Below, piece by piece: positions 42,801 through 52,692 of a DNA stretch of 64,000 nucleotides. The position numbers and the translations under genes are program-made. This stretch comes from Homarus americanus (lineage: Eukaryota; Arthropoda; Malacostraca; Decapoda; Nephropidae). The stretch spans positions 1 to 64,000 of the forward strand of contig NW_024751726.1 in the NCBI RefSeq assembly GCF_018991925.1, in the 5' to 3' direction. Within the stretch, counting starts at the first letter, position 1; each line of letters begins with the position of its first letter. The notes under the pieces are model-generated. The model did not search any database. It saw only the letters and a list, made by a program, of their open reading frames with translations, and was not told the origin of the DNA.

Positions 42801-43278
42801 CCTTTGTCATACTCGATGAGGGGGCTTTGTTATACTCGATCATGGGACATTACTATCTCGACCAGGGGACTTTGTTATATACGATCAGGGGATATGTTAT
42901 ACTCGATCAGGGGATGTGTTATACGCGATCAGGGGACTTTGTTATACTCGATCAGGAGACTTTGTTACACTCAACCGGGGGCCTTTGTTATACTCGATCA
43001 GGGGACTGTGTTGTACTTGATCAGGGGACTTTTTTATTCTCGATCAAAGGCTTTGTTATACTGGGGATCACGGAATTTGTTATACCTGACCAGGGGACTT
43101 TGTTATACTCGATCAGGGGCCTTTGATATGCTCGATCAGGGGACTTTCTTATACTCGATCTGGGGGCTTTGTTTTCCTCGATCAGGGGACTTTGTTATAC
43201 TCCATCAGGGACTTTATTATGCTCCATTCGGGGCCTTTGTTATACTCGACCAGGAGACTTTGTTATACTCGATCAAGG

Positions 43279-43668
43279 GACTTTGTGATACTCGATCAAG
43301 GGACTTTGTATTATTCGATCAGGGGGCCTTTGTTATGCTCGATAAGGGGACTTTGTTATATTTGATCAGAGGACTTTGTTATTCTCGATCAGGGGCCTTG
43401 GTTATACTCGACCAGGGGACTTTGTTATACTCGTCCAGGGGACTTTGTTATACTCGACCAGGGGAATTTGTTATACTCGATCAGGGGAAGTTGTAATAAT
43501 CGATCAAGGGCCTTTGTCATATTCGATTAGGGGACTTTGTTAGACTCGATGAGGAGCCTTTGTTATTCTCGATGAGGAGCATTTGTTATACTCAATCAAG
43601 GGCCATTGTTATACTCATCCAGGGGACTTTGTTATACTCGATAAGAGGACATTGTTATACTCGACCAG
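43279..43668. repeat. duplicated segment in arm 2 (offset 4,038), copy 2
   Basis: Second copy of 39,241-39,630, cleaner in sequence. To its right, 43,880-44,590 also resembles the reverse complement of arm 1 near 10,270-11,000 (shared GTTATGGTCGACC, TTAAAGGGG and GTTACACTCAACC-type variants), linking this region across the inversion. Confidence 0.8.
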
Positions 43669-45426
43669 GGGACTTTGTTATACTCGATCAGGGGAATTTG
43701 TTATACTCGATCAAGGGCCTTTGTTATACCCGATCAGTGGACTTTGTTATACTCGATCAGAGGACTTTGGTATACTCGATCAGGGGACTTTGTTATACTC
43801 AAACAGGGGACTTTGTTATACTCGATCAGGGGGCTTTGTTATACTCGATCAGGGGATATTACTATACTCGACCAGGGAACTTTGTTATACACGATCAGGG
43901 GATATGTTATACTCTATCAGGGGATGTGTTATACTCGATCAGGGGACTTTGTTATACTCGATCAGGAGGCTTTGTTACACTCAACCGGGGGCCTTTGTTT
44001 TACTCGATCAGGGGCCTTTGTTATACTCGATCAAGGGATTTTGTTATACTTGATCAAAGAACTTTGGTATACTCGATCATGGGGCTTTGTTTTCCTCGAT
44101 CAGGGGACTTTGTTATACTCCATCAGGGTCATTATTATCCTCCATCAGGGGCCTTTGTTATACTCGACCAGGGCTCTTTGTTATACTCGATCAGGGGACT
44201 TTGTTATACTTTAAAGGGGACTTTGTAATATTCGATCAGGGGGGCTTTGTTATACTTGATCAGGGGACTTTGTTATACTCGATCAGGGGACTTTGTTATG
44301 CTCGATCAGGGGGCTTTGATATACTCGATCAGGGGACATTGTTTTACTCGATGAGGGGACTTTGTTATACTCGATGATTGGGCTTTGTTATACTCGATCA
44401 GGAGACTTTGTTATACTCGACCAGGGTCCTTTGTTATGGTCGACCAGTGGCCTTTGTTATACTCGATCAGGGGGCTTTGTTATATTCGATTAGGTGACTT
44501 TGTTATAGTCAATGAGGGGCATTTGTTATACTCGATCAAGGGCCTTTGCTATACTCGATCAGGGGACATTGTTAGACTCGATTAGGGGCCTTTGTTATAA
44601 TCGATAAGGAGACTTTGCTATACTCGATTAGGGGGACTGTATTAGGGGCTTTTGTTATAATCGAATCAGTGGAATTTGGTATACTCGATCATGAGAATTT
44701 GGTATACTCGATCAGGGCCTTTATTATACTCGACCAGGGGGGTTTGATATACTCGATCAGGGGACTTTGTTATACTCGGTCAAGGAGGTTTATTATACTC
44801 GATCAGGGGACTTTGTTATACTCGATCAGGGGGCTTTGTTTTCCTCGACCAGGGGACTTTGTTATACTCGATCAGGGACTTTGTTATACTTGATCAGGGG
44901 ACTTTGTAATATTCGATGAGGGGGGGGCTTTGTTATGCTCGACCAGGGGCATTTGTTATGCTCGATAAGGGACTTTGTTATACTCGATGATGGGCCTTTG
45001 TTATACTCGATCAGGGGACATTACTATACTCGACCCGGGAACTTTGTTATACACGATCAGGGGATATGATATACTCGATCAGGGGATGTGTTATACTCGA
45101 TCAGGGGACTTTGTTTTACTCAATCAGGAGGCTTTGTTATACTCAACCGGGGACCTTTCTTATACTCAATCAGGGGAATTTGTTATACTCGATCAGGGGA
45201 CTTTGTTATACTCGATCAGGGGGCTTTGTTAGACTCAATCCAGGGGAATTTGTTATACTCGATCGGGTGGTTTTGTTATACTCGACCACTGGTCTTTGTT
45301 ATGCTCGACCAGGGTACTTTGTTATACTCGATAAGGGGCCTTTGTTGTACTCGATCAGGGAACTTTGTTATACTCGATCAGAGGACTTTGTTATACTCGA
45401 TCATGGGACTTTGTTTTACTCGAAGA

Positions 45427-45718
45427 GGGGACTTTGTTATACTCGATCAGGGGGCTTTGTTATACTCGATCAGGGGAATTTTTTATACTCGCTCAGGGAA
45501 ATTTGTTATACTCGATCGGGGGAATTTGTTTTACTCGATCAGGGTGCTTTGTTATACTCGATCTTTGATCAAGGGGACTTTGTTATACTCGATCAGGGGG
45601 CTTTGTTATACTCGATCAGGGGAATTTTTTATACTCGCTCAGGGAAATTTGTTATACTCGATCGGGGGAATTTGTTTTACTCGATCAGGGTGCTTTGTTA
45701 TACTCGATCAAGGGGCTT
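45427..45718. repeat. 146-bp local tandem duplication with broken register
   Basis: A block starting GGGGACTTTG at 45,427 is repeated from 45,573, including the rare GGGGAATTTTTTATAC, GCTCAGGGAAATTTG and GATCGGGGGAATTTG variants. The offset of 146 bp is six monomers plus 8 bp. At the seam the sequence reads ATCTTTGATCAAGGGG, which breaks the 23-bp phase. This is a recent duplication joined outside the monomer register. Confidence 0.85.
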
Positions 45719-46155
45719 TGTTATACTCGACCAGGGGACTTTGTAAGATTCGATCAGAGGAGCTTTGTTATTCTCGACCAGGGGCCTTTGTTATGCTCGA
45801 TAAGGTTACTTTGTTATACTCGATGATGGTCCTTTGTTATACTCGATGAGGGGACTTTGTTATAGTCGATTAGGTGACTTTGTTATAGAAGATGAGGGGC
45901 ATTTGTTATACTCGATCAAGGGCCTTTGCTATACTCGACCAGGGAACTTTGTTATACACGATCAGGGGATATGTTATACTCGATCAGGGGATGTGTTATA
46001 CTCGATCAGGGGATGTGTTATACTTGATCAGGGGACTTTGTATTATTCGATGAGGGGGGCTTTGTTATGCTCGATAAGGGGACTTTGTTATATTCGATCA
46101 GAGGACTTTGTTATTCTCGATCAGGGGCCTTGGTTATACTCGATGAAGGGCCTTT

Positions 46156-47524
46156 GTTAGTTTAATGCCATTTGAAGTTTGTTTAATATCATTTGAAGTT
46201 AGTTTAACGCCATTTGAAGTTAGTTTAATACCATTTGAAATTAATTTAATATCATTTGAAGTTAGTTTAACGCCATTTGAAGTTAGTTTAATGCCATTTG
46301 AAGTTAGTTTAAGATCATTTGAAGTTAGTTTAACGCCATTTGAAGTTAGCTTAACGCCATTTGAAGCTAGTTTAACGCCATTTAAAGTTAGTTTCAATCC
46401 ATTTAAAGTTTGAATAACGCCATTTAAAGTTAGTTTAACGCAATATGAAGTTAGTTTAACGTCATTTGAAGAACGTTTACTGCAATTTAAGCACGTTTAA
46501 CGCCATTTAAATTTCGTTTCACTTCATTTAAAGTATGTTTAACGCCATTTAATGTTAGTTTAACGACATTTGAAGTTAGTTTAATGCCATTTAAAGCTTA
46601 TTTAATGCCATTTAGAGTTAATTGAACACAATTTAACGTTAGTTGAAAGCTATTTAAAGTTAGTTTAACCCCATTTAATGTTAGTTTAGCGCCATTTGAA
46701 GTTAGTTTAGCGCCATTTTAAGTTATTTTTACTCCATATAAAGCGCATTTAAAGGCATTTAAAGTTAGTTTCACGCCATTTGAAGTTAGTTTAATACCAT
46801 TTAAAGTTAGTGTAACGCCATTTAAAGTTAGTTTTACGTCATTTCAAGTTAGTTTAATGCCATCTGAAGTTAGTTTAATGCCATTTGAAGTTAGTTAGAC
46901 GCCATTTGAAGTTCGTTTAACGTCATTTGAAGTTAGTTTAACGCCTTTAAAAGTTAGTTTAACGCCAGTTGAAGTTAGTTTAACGCCATTTCAAGTTAGT
47001 TTAACGCCATTTCAAGTTAGTTTATCGCCATATAAAGTTAATTTAACATCATTAAAAGTTATTTTAAAGCCATTTGAAGTTAGTTTGACGCCGTTTCAAG
47101 AACGTTTACTGCCATTTGAAGCACATCTAACGCCATTTAAAGTTAGTTTCACTTCATTTAAAGTTTGTTTAACGCCATTTGAAGTTAATTTAATGCCTAT
47201 TGAAGTTAGTTTAACACCATATGAAGTTAGTTTAATGTCATTCAAAGTTAGTTTAATGACATTTGAAGTTAGTTTAACGCCATTTCAAGAACATTTACTG
47301 CCATTTGAAGCACATCTAACGCCATTTAAAGTTAGTTCCACTTCATTTAAAGTTTGTTTAACCCCATATGAAGTTAGTTTATTCCATTTGAAGTTAGTTT
47401 AATGCCTATTGAAGTTAGTTTAACGCCTTTTGAAGTTTGTTTCACGCCATTTAAAATTTGTTAAACTCAATTTACAGTTAGTTTAACGCTATTTGAAGCA
47501 CGTTTAACGCCATTTAAAGTTAGT
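46156..47524 (+). repeat. 21-bp satellite, left block
   Basis: About 65 monomers of 21 bp, each with a TTTAACGCCA half followed by a TTTGAAGTTAG half. Frequent variants are AATGCC or AACACC for AACGCC, and TTTAAA for TTTGAA. Because 21 is seven codons, one frame per strand stays open and encodes monotonous heptads (plus: TPFEVSL; minus: SNGVKLT). These short frames have no start context, non-repetitive domain or conserved end, so I do not call genes. The left edge overlaps the 23-bp array by GTTA; the right edge shares AGT with the 60-bp satellite. Confidence 0.96.
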
Positions 47525-48060
47525 GTTTTGAAAAGAAATTAAGCGTTTTCCGTGAGTGTTTTCGGGGAAAACAAGTAAAACTCACTAAAATTCATTGAAT
47601 TTTATCAAGAAGTGATTTTTTTCCCTGAAAAGAAGTAAAATTGGGTACAACTGGGTTTCGGAACAGAAAACAAGGCTTATGTATGAAAAGAAGTACAACA
47701 GACTCTAAAACAGTGGTTTTTCATCTAAAACAGAGTTTTTTTCGAGAAAAGAAGTAAGACTAACTAAAAAACACCCTTTTTCATCTAAAACTGAGTGTTT
47801 TCGGCGAAAACAAGTAAAACTAACTAAAATTCACTGTTTTATATCTAGAAGTGATTGTTTTCCCTGAAAAGAATTAAAACTGGATTTCGTCACAGAAAAC
47901 AAGCCTTATCTTTGAAAAGAAGTACAACTGACGAAAAAAGTGGGTTTTTTTAAAGAAATTGAGCGTTTTCCGTGAAAATAAGTAAAACTAACTAAAATAC
48001 ATTGTATTTTATCTAAAACAGAGTGTTTTCCGTGAAAAGAAGTAAAATCAAACTAAAATA

Positions 48061-48290
48061 CACAGCTTATCATCTGAAAGTGAATGTTTTCCGTGAGAAG
48101 AAGTAAAACTAAGTAAAATACACTGTTTTTCATCAAAAAGTGAGTGTTTTCCTAAAAAAGAAGTAAAACTAAGTTCAAAACAGTGTTTTTTAACAGAAAA
48201 CAAGAGTTATCTTTGAAAAGAAGTGTAACTGATTATAAAAACAGTGTTTTGAAAAGAAATGAAGCGTTTTCATCTAAAACTGAGTGTTTT
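48061..48290. repeat. ~235-bp duplicated segment of the 60-bp satellite, copy 1
   Basis: The series from CACAGCTTATCATCTG through an A unit with CATCAAAAAGTG, a B unit and a C-like unit ending GAAGCGTTTTCATCTAAAAC is found again from 48,985, offset 924 bp, with few differences. The C-like unit fused to an A-type tail (GCGTTTTCATCTAAAAC) is present in both copies, so the fusion predates the duplication. Confidence 0.8.
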
Positions 48291-48984
48291 CGGCGAAAAC
48301 AAGTGTTTTTCATCTAGAAGTGATTGTTTTCCTTGAAAAGAAGTAAAACTGGGTAGAACTGGGTTTCGTAACAGAAAACAAGGCTTATCTTTGAAAAGAA
48401 GTATATCTGACTTAAATCAGTGTTTTTATAAGAAATTTAACGTTTTCCGTGCAAGAAGTAAAACTAACTAAAATAATTACTTTTCATCTAGAACTGAGTG
48501 TTTTCCATGAAAAGAAGTAAAACTAAGTTCAAAACAGTGTTTTTTAACAGAAAACAAGGGTTATCTTTGAAAAGAAGTGCAACTGACTAAAAAACAGTGT
48601 TTTGAAAAAAAATTAAGCGGTTTCCGTGAAAAGAATAGAACTAGGCAAAATACATTGCTTTCATCTAAAACTGAGTGTTTTTCGCGAAAACAAGTAAAAC
48701 AAACTAGAAGTCTGTTTTCCGTGAAGAGAAGTAAAACTAACTTCAAAACAGTGTTTTTCAACAAAAAACAAGGCTTATCTTTCAAAAGAAGTACAACTGA
48801 CTAAAAAAGAGTGTTTTTGTAAGAAATTAAACGTTTTCCGTGAAAAGAAGTAAAACTAACAAAAATAATTACTTTTCATCTAAAAGTGAGTGTTTTCCGA
48901 GAAAAAAGTAAAACTAACTAAAATACATCCATTTTCATCTAAAATTGAGTGTTTTCCGTGAAAAAAGTAAAACTAACTAAAATA

Positions 48985-49217
48985 CACAGCTTATCATCTG
49001 AAAGTGAATGTTTTCCGTGAGAAGAAGTAAAACTAAGTAAAATACACTGTTTTTCATCAAAAAGTGAGTGTTTTCCTTAAAAAGAAGTAAAACTAAGTTC
49101 AAAACAGTGTTTTTTAACAGAAAACAAGGGTTATCTTTGAAAAGAAGTGCAACTGACTATAAAAACACTGTTTTGAAAAGAAATGAAGCGTTTTCATCTA
49201 AAACTGAGTGTTTTCTG
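48985..49217. repeat. ~235-bp duplicated segment of the 60-bp satellite, copy 2
   Basis: Second copy of 48,061-48,290, same subunit order and same hybrid C/A unit. It differs by a few substitutions, such as AAGGGTTATC for AAGAGTTATC. Confidence 0.8.
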
Positions 49218-49634
49218 AGAAAGACGTAAAACTATGATCAAAACAGTATTTTTTAAGAGAAAACAAGGGTTATGTTTTAAAAGAAGTACAACTGAATAAA
49301 TTTTTTTTTTTTTAAGAAATTGAACGTTTGCCGTGAAAATATGTAAAACTAACTAAAATACATTGTTTTTCATCTAAAACAGAGTGTTTTCCGTGAAAAA
49401 AGTAAAACTAAGTAAAATATACTATTTTTCATCTAAAAGTGAATGTTTTCCGTGAAAAGAAGTAAAACTAAGTTCAAAACAGTGTTTTTTAATAGAAAAA
49501 AAGGCTTATCTTTGTAAAGAAGTATAACTGACTTAAATCAGTGTTTTTATAAGAAATTAGGCGTTTTCCGTGAAAAGAATAAAGCTAAGTAAAATACACT
49601 GTTTTTCATCTAAAAGTGAGTGTTTTCGGTGAAA

Positions 49635-49650
49635 ACATAAGAACATAAGA
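49635..49650 (-). repeat. two terminal octamers (TCTTATGT) of the LINE 3' end
   Basis: ACATAAGA occurs twice in direct tandem on plus (49,635-49,642 and 49,643-49,650), which is TCTTATGT twice on the element's strand. Octamer microsatellite ends replacing poly(A) are a CR1-clade hallmark. The left edge touches the satellite's GTGAAAA, leaving one base of ambiguity for the insertion point. Confidence 0.8.
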
Positions 49651-49667
49651 ATGGAGGAAACTGCAGC

Positions 49668-49681
49668 GGGCCTATTGGCCC
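49668..49681 (-). other. 3' UTR hairpin of the CR1-type LINE
   Basis: GGGCC, a 4-nt loop TATT and GGCCC form a 5-bp GC stem in the short 3' UTR, between the presumed true stop codon at 49,699 and the terminal octamers. CR1-clade elements are known for a structured 3' end and octamer tail used in reverse-transcription priming. The role here is inferred by analogy. Confidence 0.6.
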
Positions 49682-49765
49682 ATACTGGGCAGTCCCGTTT
49701 ACACCCAACCCCTATTGCTCATATGAGCATCCAACCTATGTTTGAAGCAATTCAACGTATTCGAG

Positions 49766-51268
49766 TTAATGATGATATTTGGTAACTATTTCACGCCTAA
49801 ATCTAAATTTGTCTAATTTAAAACCATTGTTACGAGTTCGCTCCTGGTTGGATAATTTGAGTACCTTTGAAATGTCCCCTTTGTTTAGCCCTGACTTCCA
49901 CTTATACACCTCTATCAGGTCGCCCCTCGCTCTACGTCTCTCAAGGGAGTGCAAATTAAGATGCTTTAACCTGTCTCTATACATAAGGTTCCTAATGCCC
50001 GGGATTAGTCTTGTCATTCTCCTCTGAATTCTTTCCAAGGATTCTATATCCATTCTGTAATACGGTGACCAGAACTGAACTGCGTAATCCAGATGTGGTC
50101 TCACAAGAGCAAGATACAGTTTTAGGATGACCTCGCTAGTCTTGTAACTAACACTCCTTTGTATGAACCCAAGTACTTGATTAGCCTTGTTACGAGCAAA
50201 AACACATTGTTTACTTGGCTTAAGATTCCTACTTATCATTACTCCTAAATCTCTCTCGCAGTCGGATTTCTCTATGGCATCGTTGTTCATCTGGTATCTG
50301 GTTTCCCTGTTTACATCTCCTATACTGAGTACTTTACATTTGTGGACGTTGAATTTCATCTGCCATTTTTCAGACCATTCGAAAAATTTGTTTAGATCTT
50401 CCTGTAGTTTTGCCGAGTCCTCGTCAGATTTAATAACACGTCCTATTTTAGTGTCATCAGCAAATTTACTTATGTTGCTGTCTATGCCGATATCTATGTC
50501 GTTTATGTATATAATAAATAATAATGGTCCAAGTACTGAGCCTTGGGGAACACCACTTGTGACGTTGCTCCAATGGGACTTAGTGCCGTTAATGCTCACT
50601 CGCTGTTTCCTGTCCTGTAACCACGCCCTAATCCATTTAAGGATGTCACCTTTGATGCCATGTGCTTCTACCTTTCTAATTAGTCTTTCGTGGGGGACTC
50701 TGTCGAAGGCTTTGCTAAAGTCGAGATATACCACATCATAATTGTGCCCCTCGTCCACCGATTCGAAAACTGATGAAAAGAATGTTAATAGATTAGTTAG
50801 GCAAGAACGTCCGCTTGTGAAGCCATGCTGGGAATCATTAATCAATCGGTGCTTCTCCAGGTGATTTCGAATAGAGTTTGAAATGATTGCTTCCAGTAAT
50901 TTGCCTACTATTGATGTTAGACTGATTGGGCGGTAGTTAGAGGATAGTGATCTATCCACCTTCTTGAAAATCGGTATTACATTCGCTATCCTCCATGATT
51001 CTGGTACTACACCTGTTTTTGAGGACATGTTAAACAACTTTGCTAAGGGCATACTAAGCTCTTCCTTACATTCCTTTAATACTCTGGCAAATATCTCATC
51101 GGGACCAGGTGACTTATTAGGCTTTAGTTTGTCTATTTGCGAACTAACATCGTTACTAGTCACTACTATCTCACTTAATTTGTTTTCTTCACTATCTCTG
51201 AATAGAGTCGGTGCCTCGGGTATCAACCATATTGGTCCAATCTTTTCTCGTGTTTTAGTTTGATACAT
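49766..51268 (-). pseudogene. LINE reverse transcriptase (open 500-codon remnant of CR1-type ORF2)
   Basis: This open frame encodes most of the ORF2 reverse transcriptase, which copies the element's RNA into DNA at the cut target. Visible motifs by residue: fingers region PNKSPGPDEI (50-59), NYRPISL (111-117), motif A YLDFSKAFDRVPH (181-193) with the first catalytic Asp, motif B SGVPQGSVLGPLLF (238-251), motif C KFADDTKIG (268-276) with the Asp pair, and the CR1-type tail RPHLDYAVQFWSP. Catalytic residues are intact. The ATG at 51,268 is not the natural start: coding similarity continues upstream in other frames into the endonuclease. The stop at 49,766 is also not original. A different frame from about 49,764 down to TAA at 49,699 encodes a plausible true C-terminus ending NCFKHRLDAHMSNRGWV, so a deletion with frameshift lies near 49,765-49,790. 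Confidence 0.9.
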
Positions 51269-52079
51269 TTGGTAGAATCCTTTGGGGTTTGTCTTCGCCT
51301 CCCTTGGTATCCTTACTCCTTATCTCGGCTTTAACCCTACTCGGCAATATCCTATAATAGTCCCGGAGGTGAATTTCGCCACGATTTATCCTTCTACCCA
51401 TAGCCTTCCTTTGGCCAATGATGTTCTTTAAATAATTATTTATCCATTTAGGGTCATTGTTGTCTGATCTGAGTTTTTTGTATGGTTGTTCTGCCTTTGT
51501 GCATTAAGTAACTCACTATTTAAATTGTCGTGGAACTCGGCAATCTCAGATCTCGTTATCAGGTCGGTGTCATCTGTCAGGTTCACGGACAAGCGCGACA
51601 CCCCCTCTCTCAGCTGCCTCTTTAAACTGTCAACTTTTGCCCTTCTGAAATCTGGTACTCTAGTGGAATTTTCCTTACTTCTGCCCTGAAAATCTAACTG
51701 GAATCGAATTTCTTTGTGATCGCTGTTTGCAAGTTCGTTCCCTACCTCGACATTGCTAATGAGGTTTTCTCTGTTCGACAGAACTAAATCCAGTATATTA
51801 TTACCCCGTGTGGGTTCGGTTATATGTTGACTTAGGAAACAGTCCTGGATCGTCTCGAGAAAATCCTCTGATTCTTAGTTACCCGTAAGGTCAGTCCAAT
51901 CTATTTGGCCAAGGTTAAAGTCGCCTACTATACAGACTTTGTTGTGTATGGAAGCCCTGCGCATTTCATCCCAGATAAGTCGCTCATTGACGCTATCAAG
52001 ATTGGGGGGTCTATATATTACTCCTGTGATTAATTTTTCCCTACCGTCGCTTAATTCTATCCAAATTGTTTTTGTATTC
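51269..52079 (-). pseudogene. LINE AP-endonuclease C-terminal part and linker, broken
   Basis: Upstream part of the same CR1-type ORF2, encoding the second half of the endonuclease that nicks target DNA, plus the linker to RT. Seen in order: GVIYRPPN (about 52,001-52,021), GDFN (51,914-51,925), an in-frame TAA at 51,875-51,877, HITEPTRGNNILDLV, the catalytic SDH at 51,716-51,724, and a basic linker. Near the T6 run at 51,474-51,479 the frame slips: the continuation NNDPKWINNYLKNIIGQRK is one frame over. A second slip near 51,305-51,330 returns to the frame of IPREAKTNPKGFYQM, which enters the open RT. The N-terminal endonuclease half is absent because the element is 5'-truncated at 52,079. 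The first residues of the open frame beyond 52,079 come from satellite. Confidence 0.85.
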
Positions 52080-52692
52080 GAAGTAAAACTAAGTTCCAAA
52101 CAGTGTTTTTTAACAGAAAACAAGGCTTATCTTTAAAAAGAAATACAACTGACTAAAAAACAGGGTTTTTTTGTAAGAAATTGTGCGTTTTCTACGAAAA
52201 GAAGTAAAATATAACTAAAATACATTGTTTTTCATCTAAAACAGAGTGTTTTCCGTGAAAAGAGAGTAAACTAAGTAAAATATACTATTTTTCATCTAAA
52301 AGTGAATGTTTTCCGTGAAAAGAAGTAAAACTAATTTCAAAACAGTGTTTTTTAACAGAAAATAAGGGTTATCTTTCAAAAGAAGTACAACTGACTAAAA
52401 AACAGTGGATTTTTTTAAGAAATTAAGCGTTTTCCGTTAAAAGAAGTAAAACTAACTAGAATAATTACTTTTCATCTAAAACTGTGTGTTTTCCGAGAAA
52501 ACTTAAAACTAACTATAATACACCCTTTTTCATCTAAAACTGAGTGTTTTCCGTGAAAAGAAGTAAAATCAAACTAAATACATTGTTTTTATCTAAAACT
52601 GAGTGTTTTCCGTGAATAGAAGTAAAATCAAACTAAATATATTGTTTTCATCTAAAACTGAGTGTTTTCTGTGAAAAAACGTAAAACTAACT
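52080..52692 (+). repeat. AT-rich ~60-bp satellite, right part
   Basis: Continuation of the 47,522-49,635 array after the LINE, about ten subunits of A, B and C types. The first complete units after the insertion are B (GTAAAACTAAGTTCCAAACA) and C, followed mostly by A units; the last several carry AAACTGAGTGTTTTCCGTG. It ends at GTAAAACTAACTA, directly abutting the second LINE. Confidence 0.93.

Larger units (their letters stand above)
26807..46159 (+). repeat. 23-bp satellite array, arm 2 (inverted)
   Basis: This is the same 23-bp family as arm 1, reverse-complemented: each monomer reads AGGGGACTTTG then TTATACTCGATC on the plus strand, about 840 copies. The stop-free strand is now the plus strand, so all long open frames here are on plus. 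The same variant monomers and multi-monomer cassettes found in arm 1 recur here in inverted form, so the arms share ancestry above the monomer level. From about 29.7 kb onward monomers are regular; from 26.8 to 29.7 kb they carry many small indels. The right edge shares GTTA with the adjoining 21-bp satellite. Confidence 0.97.
47522..49635 (+). repeat. AT-rich ~60-bp satellite, left part
   Basis: About 35 subunits of about 60 bp. Three subtypes can be separated. A starts GTAAAACTAACTAAAATACA and ends with AGTGTTTTCCGTGAAAAGAA. B starts GTAAAACTAAGTTCAAAACA and contains AACAGAAAACAAGG and TTATCTTTGAAAAGAA. C starts GTACAACTGACTAAAAAACA and contains AAGAAATTAAGCG. B is usually followed by C, with one to four A units between. 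A segment of about 235 bp starting at 48,061 is nearly repeated from 48,985. Short open frames here (near 48,560-48,800) are coincidental in this AT-rich repeat. Confidence 0.93.
49636..52079 (-). mobile_element. 5'-truncated CR1-clade LINE
   Basis: A 2,444-bp non-LTR retrotransposon copy read on the minus strand. It starts inside the AP-type endonuclease domain and continues through a linker, a full reverse transcriptase and a C-terminal region, then a short 3' UTR with a GGGCC/GGCCC hairpin and two TCTTATGT octamers in place of a poly(A) tail. The RT sequence style (SGVPQGSVLGP, KFADDTKIG, ALVRPHLDYAVQFW) and the octamer tail are features of the CR1 clade. Flanking 60-bp satellite continues in exact register across the insertion (GTGAAAA on the left, GAAGTAAAACT on the right), so no target-site duplication is visible. 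The copy has several disabling changes and is dead. The 3' end resembles a family I recall from decapod genomes; that is unverified. Confidence 0.92.

Noticed and set aside
26807..46159. G-quadruplex array from the regular G4 runs on the plus strand
   Set aside because: Each monomer has only one G run, so loops would be about 19 nt; this does not fit canonical quadruplexes.
26822..46160. Long plus-strand open frames over arm 2 (up to about 337 codons)
   Set aside because: Same artefact in inverted orientation; openness follows monomer orientation exactly and flips at 26,807.
48561..48804. Two overlapping frames of about 75 codons on opposite strands in the 60-bp satellite
   Set aside because: They lie wholly within repeat subunits and encode only translated repeat; they do not recur intact in other subunits.
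50187..50741. Plus-strand open frame of 184 codons opposite the reverse transcriptase
   Set aside because: It is the antisense shadow of the well-supported minus-strand RT; no independent motif is visible.
47522..52692. Telomeric or simple-sequence end
   Set aside because: No short telomere-type repeat is present; the AT-rich sequence resolves into 60-bp subunits.
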